A stretch of DNA of 64,000 bases from Anaerolineae bacterium (GCA_022013685.1 JAKLPV010000085.1:93858-157857); one strand, 5' to 3'. Numbered from the stretch's first letter, positions 43,062 through 52,505 are shown. Numbers and translations are program-made. The notes: generated by a model not told the origin, from the letters alone.

Positions 43062-44354
43062 ATGCGCGCCGTAGACATCATCATCAAGAAACGCGACAAA
43101 TTGGAACTGACCGACGCCGAAATTGATTTTTTCGTGCGCGAATTTACAAATGGAGCGATTCCAGACTATCAGGTTTCGGCCTGGGCGATGGCAATTTTGC
43201 TCAATGGTATGACTGCGCGTGAAACCACAGCCCTGACCCTGGCGATGGCGCATTCGGGGGCCATGCTCGATCTTTCAGATGTTATCGATATCGCCGTGGA
43301 CAAACATTCTTCAGGCGGGGTTGGCGATAAAACCACCCTGTCGGTCTTGCCGATTGTGGCCGCCTGTGGCCTGCCCTGCGGGAAAATGTCCGGGCGCGGA
43401 TTGGGCTTCAGCGGTGGCACGCTTGATAAACTCGAATCGATCCCTGGCTACCGGGTGGACCTGACCACCGACGAATTCAAAACACAACTTCGTGAAATCG
43501 GTATCGTCCTGACTGGCCAATCGCTTGATCTGGCTCCCGCAGATGGCAAACTCTATTCCTTGCGCGATGTGACCGGTACGGTTGATTCTACGCCCCTGAT
43601 TGCCTCATCCATCATGAGTAAAAAACTGGCCGCCGGGGCGCAGGCTATTGTCCTGGATGTTAAGGCCGGTAATGGCGCTTTTATGCCAACAGTTGAATCT
43701 GCCCGTGAATTGGCCGAGGCCATGACCGCCATCGGGCGCTTAGCAGGCCGCCAGGTGACAGCCCTGATCGCTGATATGAACCAGCCGCTTGGTGTGGCAG
43801 TTGGGAATGCCGTTGAAGTTGTCGAGGCCATTCAGGCTTTGCATGGCAGCGGCCCCGAAGATTTCATGGAACACTGCCTTCACCTTTCCGCCCACATGCT
43901 TTTGCTTGGCAGGCGGGCCGAAACGCTTGAGCGGGGCGGCGCAATGGCTCAAAAAGCCATTGATAATGGCTCTGCATTCGAAAAGCTGTGCCAGTTGGTC
44001 GCTGCCCAGGGCGGCGATGTCAGCTTTGTTGAACATCCCGAAAAACTTCCAACTGCAAAGGTTATCGTGACTGTTGAATCGCCATATGCAGGTACTATTG
44101 CAGGCGTCCATGCCCGCACGATTGGCGAAGCGGCTGTCACCCTGGGCGCAGGTCGTGCCCAAAAAGGCGACCAGGTTGATCATGCGGTTGGTTTTATGAT
44201 CCATAAAAAAGTAGGACAAACAGTTTCTGTCGGCGAACCACTTTTTACGATCCATGCTCGTGACCATACCCAGGTCGGGCAGGTTCGCCAGATTGTACAG
44301 GATGCGTTTGCATTCAGCGATGGGCCAGTGGCACCGTTACCTTTGTTTTATTGA
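43062..44354 (+). CDS. pyrimidine-nucleoside (thymidine) phosphorylase
   Basis: Phosphorolysis of thymidine and/or uridine in nucleoside salvage. 430 residues. The family signature SGRGLGFSGGTLDKLE (~108-123) is complete, with KHSSGGVGDKTTL (phosphate site, ~81-93) and PLIASSIMSKKLAAGA. The C-terminal domain has the usual AGRAQKGDQVDHAVGF. GGGAG precedes the ATG. Whether it is Pdp (broad) or DeoA (thymidine) cannot be settled from sequence alone; no deo genes adjoin it. Confidence 0.94.
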   Translation: MRAVDIIIKKRDKLELTDAEIDFFVREFTNGAIPDYQVSAWAMAILLNGMTARETTALTLAMAHSGAMLDLSDVIDIAVDKHSSGGVGDKTTLSVLPIVAACGLPCGKMSGRGLGFSGGTLDKLESIPGYRVDLTTDEFKTQLREIGIVLTGQSLDLAPADGKLYSLRDVTGTVDSTPLIASSIMSKKLAAGAQAIVLDVKAGNGAFMPTVESARELAEAMTAIGRLAGRQVTALIADMNQPLGVAVGNAVEVVEAIQALHGSGPEDFMEHCLHLSAHMLLLGRRAETLERGGAMAQKAIDNGSAFEKLCQLVAAQGGDVSFVEHPEKLPTAKVIVTVESPYAGTIAGVHARTIGEAAVTLGAGRAQKGDQVDHAVGFMIHKKVGQTVSVGEPLFTIHARDHTQVGQVRQIVQDAFAFSDGPVAPLPLFY

Positions 44355-44421
44355 GCGCTTTTGCCAAAAATTGCTTGATTAATCATCCGGTTTGGTGCAT
44401 ACTAATATTTGGAGCGTGCCG

Positions 44422-47400
44422 ATGAGTAAAGTTGCCCTGCGTGTTTATAACCGTGAAATTGAAGCCCTGGTAGATCAGGGTCATATTGACGAGGCTGTTG
44501 CCCACTGCCAGCATGTTCTCAAGACTTATCCCAAACACCTTGAGACCTATCGCCTGTTAGGCAAGGCTTATCTTGAAGCGCGCCGCTACCCTGATGCCGC
44601 AGATATTTTTCAACGTGTCTTAACCTCTGTGCCGGACGATTTTGTTTCGCACCTTGGTATGAGTATTGTTTATGACGAACAGAAAAATCTAGACCAGGCC
44701 ATTTGGCACATGGAACGCGCTTATGAGTCCAATCCATCGAATGGTGGCGTCCAGGCCGAGTTGCGCCGATTGTATGGCCGCCGCGATGGGCTGGAGCCGC
44801 CCAAGATTCAATTGACGCGCGGTGCGCTGGCAAAAATGTATATTCGCGGTGCGCAATATGGCCAGGCCATTCAGGAAATCAAGACCGTTTTACAGGAAGA
44901 CAAAGAACGGCTCGATCTGAAAGTCCTTTTGGCCCAGGCATATTTCCGCTTTGATAAAAAAGTGGAAGCCACTGAAATGTGCAATGAGATACTCAAGGTT
45001 TCCCCTTATTGTTTTGATGCCAATCGCGTCATGGTCGAAATTTTGCCCGGCACGGGCCTTGCCTCCAACCTGGAGACTTACAAAAAGCGTTTACAGCAGC
45101 TTGATCCGTATACTGCCCTGGTTACAGGTTCAACCTTTGAAGTGGCTTCTGTTCAAGATGCTGCTGTTACCATTGAACGCTTGGAATGGGACCCCAGCGC
45201 TGCCGCCCAGATTGCGCCAGATTGGCAGTCTGATTCGGAGCCTGCTGCTGAAGAAGATGTCGACTCTGGGGAGGACATTCCAGGCTGGATGAAAACATCT
45301 GGCTGGGGACCGTCTTCTGGCGAGTTTCAGGAAGGCCCGGTCGATTTTGACGAGTCTGCGGGCGCGCCTGCTGACGAACTGGCAGCCGCAGAGATCCCGG
45401 ACTGGTTGAAAGCAATGGCGCCTCCTGGCTCAAGCGGACCTCAGTCTTCAGGCGCTGACGAGCCTGAAGCACAGGATGCTGACCTTGATTGGCTCTCTGG
45501 CATCAGCACTGCATCTGGCATTGCCTTGGCCGCGACGGATGCCGAAAGCGAACAACCTGCCACAGCACAATCCGAATCCCCCGCTGCCGAAGACGATAAC
45601 TCTGATTGGTTGGCTGGCTTGGGCGCTGAAAGCGAACAACCGGCTGCAATGCAAGCCGAACCCGAATCTCCGGCTGCCGAAGATGATAACTCTGATTGGC
45701 TGGCCGGGCTGGGCGCGGAATCCGAGCAGCCCGCCGCACCCCAGGCCGAAGCGCCATCCGATGTCCCGGACTGGCTGGCCGGCCTGGGCGCCGAATCTGA
45801 ACAACCGGCTGCAATGCAAATTGAACCCGAATCCCCTGCTGCCGAAGATGATAATTCCGATTGGCTGGCCGGGCTAAGCGCTGAAACTGAGCAGCCCGCC
45901 GCACCGCAGGCCGAAGCGCCATCCGATGTTCCGGACTGGCTGGCCGGCCTGGGCGCTGAAACTGAGCAGCCCGCCGCAACGCAAGCCGAACCCGAATCCC
46001 CCGCTGCCGAAGACGATAATTCCGATTGGCTGGCCGGGCTGGGCGCGGAATCCGAGCAGCCCGCCGCACCCCAGGCCGAAGCGCCATCCGACGTTCCGGA
46101 CTGGCTGGCTGGCCTGGGTGCTGAAAGCGAACAACCGGCTGCATTGCAAGTTGAACCCGAATCTCCGGCTACCGAAGACGATAACTCTGATTGGCTGGCC
46201 GGGTTGGGCGCTGAAACTGAGCAGCCCGGCGCACTGCAAGCCGAAGCGCCATCCGATGTTCCGGACTGGCTGGCTGGCATGGGTGCTGAAACTGAACAAC
46301 CGGCTGCAATGCAAGCCGAACCCGAATCTCCGGCTACCGAAAACGATAACTCTGATTGGCTGGCCGGGCTGGGCGCGGAATCCGAGCAGCCCGCCGCACC
46401 GCAAGCCGAACCCGCATCCGATGTCCCGGACTGGCTGTCTGGGCTGGGCGCCGAATCTGAACAACCGGCTGATGCGCAATTTGAACCCGAACCCACAGCC
46501 GGAGATGGTACTTCCGATTGGCTGACTGAACTGGGCGAATCTGAAGAGCCTGCCATACCGCAAGCCGAATCTGTATCTGATGTTCCAGACTGGCTGGCCG
46601 GGCTGGGTACAGATGCTGGGCAACCTGCCGCCATGGAAGATACAGAACAACCGGTTATGTCTGATAAATCGCAACTTCAGCCAGATTCACAGGCTGAACC
46701 GGCTTCAGAATGGCTCGCCGGACTCTCGGAGTCTGAGGGTGAACAAGCTGAAGGCGAACCACTTTCCGCGCTGATTTCAGGCCCCGGAACGAGTGAAACA
46801 GAACAAGACGAAGCCTTTAAGTGGCTCGAAAGCCTGGCTGCTGGACAGGGAGCCAAGCCCGAGGAATTACTTACCCAGCCTGAAGAGCGCCTCGAGCAGG
46901 CTCCCGGCTGGGTCGAAGATGTTGACAGCGCGCCCGCAACCCCTGCGGATGTTGAACATCCCCAATCTGTCTCGCAACCGTCAAGCGAGATTGAAGATGA
47001 ACCGTTGGGCGAACTTTCCGCGCTGGTGACTGCCCCCGGAACCAGTGAACTCGAACAGGATGATGCTTTCAAGTGGCTCGAAAGTTTGGCCGCCGGTCAG
47101 GGAGCCAAGCCTGAAGAATTGTTGACCAAACCAGAAGAACGCCTCGAGCAGGCTCCCGGCTGGGTTGATGATTTCGAAAGCATATCGGCAACCCCGGCAG
47201 CGGTTGAACCTGCCCAGTTTGTTCCGGAACCGCCTATCGAAGTTGAAGATGAACCTGCCATGGGCGAACTCTCCGCGCTGGTGACAGCCCCCGGAACCAG
47301 CGAACTCGAACAGGACGATGCTTTCAAGTGGCTCGAAAGCCTGGCCGCCGGCCAGGGAGCCAAGCCTGAAGAACTGCTGACCAAACCAGAAGAACGCCTC

Positions 47401-48783
47401 GAACAGGCCCCCGGCTGGGTGGATGATGTTGAAAATCCGCCACCGGCGCTCTCCGAGCTGATCTCAGGACCAGGCACCAGCCAGGATGACCAGGATGAAT
47501 CCTTCAAGTGGCTTGAGAATTTGGCCGCCGGTCAGGGCGCAAGACCCGAAGAACTCTTGACCAGGCCCGAAGAACGCCTCGACCACTCTCCCGAATGGGT
47601 CGCCGAATCGGCTTTGGAGCCTCAGGCATCTTCATCCAGCGAATCGCTTTATGAACCAGTTGCCGAAGAACCGCTTGTCGACCAACCTGATCAACTCGAA
47701 GTTCCGCTTACAGACGAAAGCGAAGGCGAAGTACCCCAGCATTACGCCCAGGCAGAAGTTGAGTCTGTCCAACCTGAACCTCAAATGGAAGACGAAGACC
47801 AGCCTTTGGCTGAACTTTCCGCGCCTGTAATGGCGCCAGGGATGAGTGAAAACGACCAGGATGAAGCCTTCAAGTGGCTCGAAAACCTGGCCGCCGGTCA
47901 GGGTGCCAAGCCTGAAGAACTGCTGACCAAGCCAGAAGAGCGCCTCGAGCAATCTCCCGAGTGGGTCGCTGAGTTCGAGTCCCAGCCTGAGGAGCCTGTT
48001 GCTCAAATCGCTGCCGAAGCCGTAGTGCCCGAACCAAGTATCACCGACCCGACCCTGGATTGGTTTGCCCCTGGCGAACCTGAACAACCCCAGGCCGCGG
48101 ACGAGACCGATGTTGTAACTGATTCTGACCTCGACCAGATGGGTGTTACCCAATGGTTGGAGACGCTCGATGACGAAGAGACCCCGTCTCAGCCGCAAGT
48201 TGCAGGTAGCGGACAGGCTGTTTCAGAAGACTTGCCGGATTGGTTGAAAGATGAAGCGGGGGATGAACTGCCCCCTGCTCCGGTACCGGTTTCAGGGTGG
48301 GTTCCCGAAGAAGAGCTGCTTCCGTCCTTCAAGCTGGAAGCGGACTCACCTGAAGCTGCGGACGAGCTTCCTGAAACGGGAAGCCAGGCCCCGGCCGAGT
48401 CCGCCCCGCAGCCTATCCCCGTTGCAGCCGAGGCTGAATCCGCCCCGCCTGTTGCCCGGGAAGAAGCTCCTGCGCCACCACCTCCTCTGCGCGAGGCTGT
48501 CCGCCAGACGGGCATGCTTGGCGGCGACAAGGATGCCATGCTCTTGCAAAGGTCGCGCCTGTTATTGGATAAAGCCAACCTCGACACGGCCATGAGCGAA
48601 TATAGCCGCCTGATCAAAAAAGGCAAGTACATCGATGAGATCGTTTTTGATTTACAAGAGGCCACCTACAGCCACCCGGTGGATGTAATTGTCTGGCAAA
48701 CCCTAGGCGATGCTTACATGCGCAACAACCGCCTGCAAGAAGCTTTGGACGCCTACACCAAGGCCGAAGAGTTGTTGCGCTGA
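44422..48783 (+). CDS. giant TPR protein with Asp-Trp-Leu and PGTSE-FKWLE repeat arrays
   Basis: 1453 residues from the ATG at 44422 (GGAG upstream). Residues 1-~250 are TPR helices (NREIEALVDQGHIDEAVAHC; ETYRLLGKAYLEARRYPDAA). Residues ~360-740 are acidic repeats alternating DNSDWLAGLGAESEQPAA and SDVPDWLAGLGAE units. Residues ~780-1190 hold five copies of a longer unit (SGPGTSE...DEAFKWLESLAAGQGAKPEE then LLTKPEERLEQAPGWV). The C-terminus returns to TPR (DTAMSEYSRLIKKGKYID ... LQEALDAYTKAEELL). No signal peptide or membrane segment. The disordered acidic middle with regularly spaced Trp-Leu looks like a multivalent short-linear-motif scaffold. The partner is unknown. Confidence 0.88.
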   Translation: MSKVALRVYNREIEALVDQGHIDEAVAHCQHVLKTYPKHLETYRLLGKAYLEARRYPDAADIFQRVLTSVPDDFVSHLGMSIVYDEQKNLDQAIWHMERAYESNPSNGGVQAELRRLYGRRDGLEPPKIQLTRGALAKMYIRGAQYGQAIQEIKTVLQEDKERLDLKVLLAQAYFRFDKKVEATEMCNEILKVSPYCFDANRVMVEILPGTGLASNLETYKKRLQQLDPYTALVTGSTFEVASVQDAAVTIERLEWDPSAAAQIAPDWQSDSEPAAEEDVDSGEDIPGWMKTSGWGPSSGEFQEGPVDFDESAGAPADELAAAEIPDWLKAMAPPGSSGPQSSGADEPEAQDADLDWLSGISTASGIALAATDAESEQPATAQSESPAAEDDNSDWLAGLGAESEQPAAMQAEPESPAAEDDNSDWLAGLGAESEQPAAPQAEAPSDVPDWLAGLGAESEQPAAMQIEPESPAAEDDNSDWLAGLSAETEQPAAPQAEAPSDVPDWLAGLGAETEQPAATQAEPESPAAEDDNSDWLAGLGAESEQPAAPQAEAPSDVPDWLAGLGAESEQPAALQVEPESPATEDDNSDWLAGLGAETEQPGALQAEAPSDVPDWLAGMGAETEQPAAMQAEPESPATENDNSDWLAGLGAESEQPAAPQAEPASDVPDWLSGLGAESEQPADAQFEPEPTAGDGTSDWLTELGESEEPAIPQAESVSDVPDWLAGLGTDAGQPAAMEDTEQPVMSDKSQLQPDSQAEPASEWLAGLSESEGEQAEGEPLSALISGPGTSETEQDEAFKWLESLAAGQGAKPEELLTQPEERLEQAPGWVEDVDSAPATPADVEHPQSVSQPSSEIEDEPLGELSALVTAPGTSELEQDDAFKWLESLAAGQGAKPEELLTKPEERLEQAPGWVDDFESISATPAAVEPAQFVPEPPIEVEDEPAMGELSALVTAPGTSELEQDDAFKWLESLAAGQGAKPEELLTKPEERLEQAPGWVDDVENPPPALSELISGPGTSQDDQDESFKWLENLAAGQGARPEELLTRPEERLDHSPEWVAESALEPQASSSSESLYEPVAEEPLVDQPDQLEVPLTDESEGEVPQHYAQAEVESVQPEPQMEDEDQPLAELSAPVMAPGMSENDQDEAFKWLENLAAGQGAKPEELLTKPEERLEQSPEWVAEFESQPEEPVAQIAAEAVVPEPSITDPTLDWFAPGEPEQPQAADETDVVTDSDLDQMGVTQWLETLDDEETPSQPQVAGSGQAVSEDLPDWLKDEAGDELPPAPVPVSGWVPEEELLPSFKLEADSPEAADELPETGSQAPAESAPQPIPVAAEAESAPPVAREEAPAPPPPLREAVRQTGMLGGDKDAMLLQRSRLLLDKANLDTAMSEYSRLIKKGKYIDEIVFDLQEATYSHPVDVIVWQTLGDAYMRNNRLQEALDAYTKAEELLR
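45529..46640 (+). repeat. coding repeat array with Asp-Trp-Leu units
   Basis: About a dozen in-frame units, roughly 75-100 bases each, alternate two types around GATTGGCTGGCCGGGCTGGG and GTTCCGGACTGGCTGGCC. Units are nearly identical at DNA level over long stretches, showing recent tandem duplication and homogenisation. It is a likely hotspot for length variation and misassembly. Confidence 0.85.
46764..47990 (+). repeat. coding repeat array with FKWLE units
   Basis: Five units, about 240-380 bases apart, each start with a (T/S)(G/A)PGTS segment and run through FKWLESLAAGQGAKPEELL to ERLEQAPGWV. Within a unit about 55 residues are conserved and the linkers vary. Confidence 0.85.
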
Positions 48784-48800
48784 GTTGTTGTTTCAAAGCA

Positions 48801-48835
48801 AAGGGACTTCCTGAAACAGGAAGTCCCTTTTTGTT
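48801..48835 (+). terminator. rho-independent terminator
   Basis: AAGGGACTTCCTG (48801-48813) / CAGGAAGTCCCTT (48817-48829) with loop AAA, then TTTTTG. It lies between convergent genes. Confidence 0.92.
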
Positions 48836-48850
48836 TTCTCGTTGGCGCTG

Positions 48851-49060
48851 TTATTTCGGTCGCACGCCCCAGGCCTGCAGGTTGGCAAAGGGCAGGATGA
48901 AGACCGGCACCGTCAGACCGTTTTGGAAGATGGCTGTTCTGAGTTGGATGTATTCTTTTTCGTAGTCCACCTTTATCAGGTCACCGCCGATGACCACACC
49001 GCCAATAATAAAATAAACCTGGGTGCCTTCTTTAATTGCTTTTAGGAAATCAACGAGCAT
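48851..49060 (-). CDS. small conserved-looking protein, possibly Sm/SH3-barrel-like
   Basis: 69 residues with a perfect GGAGG Shine-Dalgarno six bases before the ATG. The pattern GTQVYFIIGGVVIGGDLIKV, then DYEKEYIQLRTAIFQNG alternates in short beta strands joined by glycines, as in Sm/LSm or KOW barrels. It lacks any recognised catalytic or RNA-binding motif and the fold guess is mine. It is the only gene of its transcript. Confidence 0.6.
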   Translation of the reverse strand: MLVDFLKAIKEGTQVYFIIGGVVIGGDLIKVDYEKEYIQLRTAIFQNGLTVPVFILPFANLQAWGVRPK

Positions 49061-49164
49061 TTTACACCTCCGTGCTAATGTGAATTGAAAGAATAATAAA
49101 ATCCGTAGATGCTGCTAATTGCCAGCCGCATATCCTCATAAATTTATCCAATTATCGCACAAAT

Positions 49165-49401
49165 TTGTGTCCAAAGGCTAACACCTTGAAAAGCTTGCCA
49201 GCCCCCGATTCGGATGAATACACCAAGCTGAGCGGCCTGGTTGAGCAGTTGGGTGATGCGACCATCGAAGCCGCTGACGCTTATGGTGCGGCGATCAAAT
49301 CCGGGGATGTTTCCAGAATAAGCGATGCCAACCCCAGCATGGATAAAATTAACGAGTTATTGCCGCAGATCAACGCCGAAGTCGGCCGATTGAGCGAATA
49401 A
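49165..49401 (+). CDS. small helical ORF or 3' fragment of a gene
   Basis: 78 residues if the TTG at 49165 is used; the frame is open back to 49084 without an ATG and without a ribosome binding site. The sequence (YTKLSGLVEQLGDATIEAAD ... MDKINELLPQINAEVGRL) is amphipathic helix. A strong terminator follows directly, which supports a real transcript end. It may be the C-terminus of a decayed gene. Function unknown. Confidence 0.4.
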   Translation: MCPKANTLKSLPAPDSDEYTKLSGLVEQLGDATIEAADAYGAAIKSGDVSRISDANPSMDKINELLPQINAEVGRLSE

Positions 49402-49417
49402 GCCAAAAAGAAAGCCA

Positions 49418-49446
49418 AACCGGCCTGGAAACAGGCCGGTTTTTGA
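49418..49446 (+). terminator. rho-independent terminator
   Basis: AACCGGCCTG (49418-49427) / CAGGCCGGTT (49432-49441), a GAAA tetraloop, then TTTTG. Confidence 0.9.
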
Positions 49447-49468
49447 TTTAACCGGGGTGAAACGCAGC

Positions 49469-50272
49469 TTATTCTTGCTTCCGGCCTATGTAAAGGATAT
49501 GGTCAGATGCGCCGATGGCTGCCGGATCCTTGCCGATGCGGTAATTGAGATCGGCCCAGGTCTCTAAATCTTTGCCTTCCAGCGAGTTGATGAAAGCTTC
49601 ATGCCCGGCGGCAACGCCCTCGCATCCCAGCCGCAAGAGCGTTTCGAAGCCGGCAGCTTCACCCAGGGGGATAACCTCGTCTGGGTGGGCAAAATAGGCG
49701 TCGGTGAAACCGTCATCCGCGCCGATGTTGATGCCGGTCGTCAACAGTTTCTCGTTGGTATCCGGTTCTGCCAGCACCCAGGCAAAACCTTTTGATGCGG
49801 CATCGCAGAACGGGGCAAAACGTGAAATGAAAGCCGCAAAAACCAATCCGCCCGGTTTGAGCAGCCGCCGCGCCTCGCGCAGGGCCTGCAAACGCTCCTC
49901 GTAAGCCCACAGGTGGTAAAGAGGGCCCATCAACAAGGCCGCATCGAAGCTATCAGATGGCAAAACCGACAAATCGAGCGCATTACCCTGGATGATGGCT
50001 TCGGGATTGAGATTCAGCTCCGCTGCTTTCTGCCGCGCGAAAGCCAGATTGCCCGGCGAAAGATCGACCAGACTCACCCGGTAGCCGGATTCCGTCAAAG
50101 CGAAGGTGTACCGCCCCGGCCCGCCGCCGATATCGATCACCCGCGCCGGAGCAGGCGGCAGGAACTCTCTCAGCGCCCGCAGCGTGACAGCCAGCTCGGT
50201 GCGGTGACGTATCCCCAACCGTTCCCATTCGTTCTGGACATTTTCATCATAGAAATTTTGAACGTTGGACAT
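49469..50272 (-). CDS. SAM-dependent methyltransferase (class I)
   Basis: 267 residues from the ATG at 50272 (GGAGA upstream, inside the Nudix gene end). Motif I is VIDIGGGPGRYTFAL (~45-59), motif II VSLVDLSPGNLAFAR, and motif IV-like FDAALLMGPLYHLWAYEERL. The closing region lacks a recognisable substrate domain. It overlaps the Nudix gene by 26 bases and ends a three-gene minus-strand operon with Nudix and DinB. Small-molecule substrate unknown. Confidence 0.9.
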   Translation of the reverse strand: MSNVQNFYDENVQNEWERLGIRHRTELAVTLRALREFLPPAPARVIDIGGGPGRYTFALTESGYRVSLVDLSPGNLAFARQKAAELNLNPEAIIQGNALDLSVLPSDSFDAALLMGPLYHLWAYEERLQALREARRLLKPGGLVFAAFISRFAPFCDAASKGFAWVLAEPDTNEKLLTTGINIGADDGFTDAYFAHPDEVIPLGEAAGFETLLRLGCEGVAAGHEAFINSLEGKDLETWADLNYRIGKDPAAIGASDHILYIGRKQE

Positions 50273-50723
50273 TGTCGTCTCCTGCGCGCTTATATTGTTC
50301 GATAACCGGGATGATCGGCGGACTGATGTTTTCAGGGATTTCATCCACAGCAAACCAGTGAAAATCTGTATGTTCGTGGTTGATCATCACGCTTCCGTGC
50401 CAGTCTTGCGAGAGATAAACGATCGTTACATTGTAGACTTCATCACCGTTGGGGTATTTGTAATACAGTTCCGGCCCGGAAAAAACGCCAAACAACGCCA
50501 TTTCACCGATTTCAAGGCTGGTTTCCTCAAGCGTTTCGCGTTTGGCGGCTTGCTCCACATATTCTCCCGGCTCGGTCGCGCCGCCCGGTGGTCCCCAGCA
50601 GCCGCTATCGGAGCGTTTCATCAGCAGCAGGCGCTTTTGGGAATCCACAACCAGGATCGCCGCACCCACCATCAGGATCGGACGGTGGCCGATCAGCTTG
50701 CGCAGTTCGAGGAGATGTTCCAT
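50247..50723 (-). CDS. Nudix hydrolase
   Basis: 158 residues. The Nudix box is GGATEPGEYVEQAAKRETLE followed by ETSLEIGE: the G-x5-E-x7-RE-U-x-EE core is present, but the Gly after the EE-x is Ser (TSL for the usual xGU). It hydrolyses nucleoside-diphosphate-linked compounds in general; the substrate cannot be told. The start codon adjoins the DinB stop, so translation is coupled. Confidence 0.93.
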   Translation of the reverse strand: MEHLLELRKLIGHRPILMVGAAILVVDSQKRLLLMKRSDSGCWGPPGGATEPGEYVEQAAKRETLEETSLEIGEMALFGVFSGPELYYKYPNGDEVYNVTIVYLSQDWHGSVMINHEHTDFHWFAVDEIPENISPPIIPVIEQYKRAGDDNVQRSKFL

Positions 50724-51248
50724 CTACCAGTCCCCGGCATAGCCGACCGGGTAGCCCCCAGCCTGCAGGTTGACCCAGGCCCAATGCAGCTCGACCAACT
50801 GACGGGAGTGGAGCAGGTCGTGGGCGACCCAGGCCGCAAACATCTCCCCGGCCTGCATTTCCCGGCCCCAGGGAGCGCTTGCGCTGGCTTGCCAGTCCGC
50901 ATTTTTTAGCCCCGACAGCCAGCGGATCGATTTTTCGCGTTCGCGCAGGAAGTTTTGCAGAGATTCAGTCAGATCGCGGGTGTTATAGGCCCGTTCGACC
51001 ACCCAGGCCGGCGGATTGATGGGCGGCCACTCGGCCCCCGATTGGCTGAGCAGGATCTCGAGCCGCGTGCGAAAATCGAGCATTTCTTCGTCGTAGAGAT
51101 GGTTGACCACTTCGAGCAGCGACCAGGTGTCAGGGTCCGGTTTCCAGCGCGCCTGTTCAGTGCTGACATCGCTGACCAAAGCTTCTATACATCGGGTATT
51201 GGCCTGGAATTGCGCGAAAAGCGCATCAAAGTTCAAATTTTGGTTCAT
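50724..51248 (-). CDS. DinB-family protein
   Basis: 174 residues from the ATG at 51248 (AGGTG upstream). A four-helix DinB/YfiT-like metal-binding fold with candidate ligands in SLLEVVNHLYDEEM (His ~51) and WVAHDLLHSRQLVEL (two His ~140). These proteins are often thiol transferases or of unknown role. The gene starts 6 bases after the FAD oxidoreductase stop, so it may belong to that transcript. Confidence 0.88.
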   Translation of the reverse strand: MNQNLNFDALFAQFQANTRCIEALVSDVSTEQARWKPDPDTWSLLEVVNHLYDEEMLDFRTRLEILLSQSGAEWPPINPPAWVVERAYNTRDLTESLQNFLREREKSIRWLSGLKNADWQASASAPWGREMQAGEMFAAWVAHDLLHSRQLVELHWAWVNLQAGGYPVGYAGDW

Positions 51249-51254
51249 TTTCAC

Positions 51255-52505
51255 CTAAAACCTTTCTGCGCCAAATGCTTTCAGATCGAATTCTGGTTGG
51301 ATGCCGTTTGCCAGTTCTGCCACCACCTGACCGGTGCCGGGGCCAAGCGACAGCCCGAGCATGGCGTGGCCGGTAGCCAGGATCAGGTTGTCGTGGCGCG
51401 GCGATTTTCCCAGGATCGGCATCCCGTCTGGGGTGGTGGGGCGCAGCCCGGCCCAGGTCTCGCTGATGGCCAGCTCGTCATCCAGGTGAATGTATTCGCG
51501 CACGGCGCGTTCGATATTGATGATCCAGCGCAAATCGGGGGTGGTGGACATTTCACCGATTTCGAGCCGGCCGGTGAAGCGCAGCTTTTCTCCCATTGGG
51601 GTGACGGCAACTTTGCGCTCGCCCAGCAGCAGGGCGCCGCGCGGCATGATTTTTGTGGCGGGCATGGTCAGGCTGTAACCGCGCGCCGGTTGGATGGGGA
51701 TATTCAGCCCGAGATCGCGCCCGACTTGCGGCGACCAGGCCCCGGCGGCCAGCACGACCAGGGTCGGCTCAAATTCTTCGGAGGGGCAGACAACGCGGGT
51801 AATTTTTCCGCTGCTTGCCTCGATTTTTGTGACCGGGGTGTTTTCGCGCAGATCCGCGCCCATTTCGCGAACGCGCTCTTTGAGCAGGCGCAAAAACTCG
51901 CCGGGGTGAAGCGACGAATCGCCGGTGAAGTCGACCCCGCCAATGATATCTGCCAGGGCGGCCGGTTCACGTTTGTGGATGGCTTCGCGGTCCAGGATTT
52001 CGGCAGGCATATCGTGTTGATGGAGAAGTTCGGCTTCGTGGCGCCCGCCTGCGAAGGCCGATTCGGTCTTGTAGAGAAAGAGCAGGCCGGTTTCCTGATA
52101 GCTGCACGAAAATTTTTCTTCTGCGATCAGATCGGCAAAATTTTTGGCGCTTAACAAGCCCAGCGCCTTGAAGGGTGGGATGGCGCGGGTCACGTTTTCT
52201 TCGCTGCAGGCCGCCATAAAACGGATCAGCCAACTAATATAGGCTGGCGACAGGCTGATCTTCAGCCCAAACGGGCTGCGCGGCGGGTCGAGCATCCACT
52301 TTATGGCGGTCGGGATGACTCCCGGCGCAGCCAGCGGCACGATGTGACTCGGTACGATATGCCCGGCGTTGCCTGCTGAGCTGCCCTGCCCAATCGCGTC
52401 GCGGTCAAGCACGGTCACGCTCCGGCCAGATTTGAGCAAATAGTAGGCGGCGCTCAGCCCAATCGCCCCGCCGCCGATGATAAGAACGTCTGCTTTTGTA
52501 GTCAT
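51255..52505 (-). CDS. FAD-dependent D-amino-acid dehydrogenase-type oxidoreductase (candidate D-hydroxyproline dehydrogenase)
   Basis: 416 residues. An N-terminal dinucleotide fold VLIIGGGAIGLSAAYYLLKS and DRDAIGQGSSAGNAGHIVP match DadA/glycine-oxidase-type enzymes. The C-terminal AISETWAGLRPTTPDGMPIL and GHAMLGLSLGPGTGQVVAEL close the FAD site. The nearby proline racemase-family epimerase and DapA-family deaminase make it a candidate for oxidising cis-4-hydroxy-D-proline, the second step of hydroxyproline breakdown. A plain D-amino-acid dehydrogenase is the alternative. GGAG precedes the ATG. Confidence 0.85.
   Translation of the reverse strand: MTTKADVLIIGGGAIGLSAAYYLLKSGRSVTVLDRDAIGQGSSAGNAGHIVPSHIVPLAAPGVIPTAIKWMLDPPRSPFGLKISLSPAYISWLIRFMAACSEENVTRAIPPFKALGLLSAKNFADLIAEEKFSCSYQETGLLFLYKTESAFAGGRHEAELLHQHDMPAEILDREAIHKREPAALADIIGGVDFTGDSSLHPGEFLRLLKERVREMGADLRENTPVTKIEASSGKITRVVCPSEEFEPTLVVLAAGAWSPQVGRDLGLNIPIQPARGYSLTMPATKIMPRGALLLGERKVAVTPMGEKLRFTGRLEIGEMSTTPDLRWIINIERAVREYIHLDDELAISETWAGLRPTTPDGMPILGKSPRHDNLILATGHAMLGLSLGPGTGQVVAELANGIQPEFDLKAFGAERF

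Noticed and set aside
45441..46634. 397-residue minus-strand open frame rich in Ser and Cys
   Set aside because: It reads the opposite strand of the coding repeat array; its apparent repeats are a shadow.
45529..47990. CRISPR-like periodic repeats
   Set aside because: The repeats are in-frame, variable in length and encode a continuous protein; no spacers of constant size and no cas genes.
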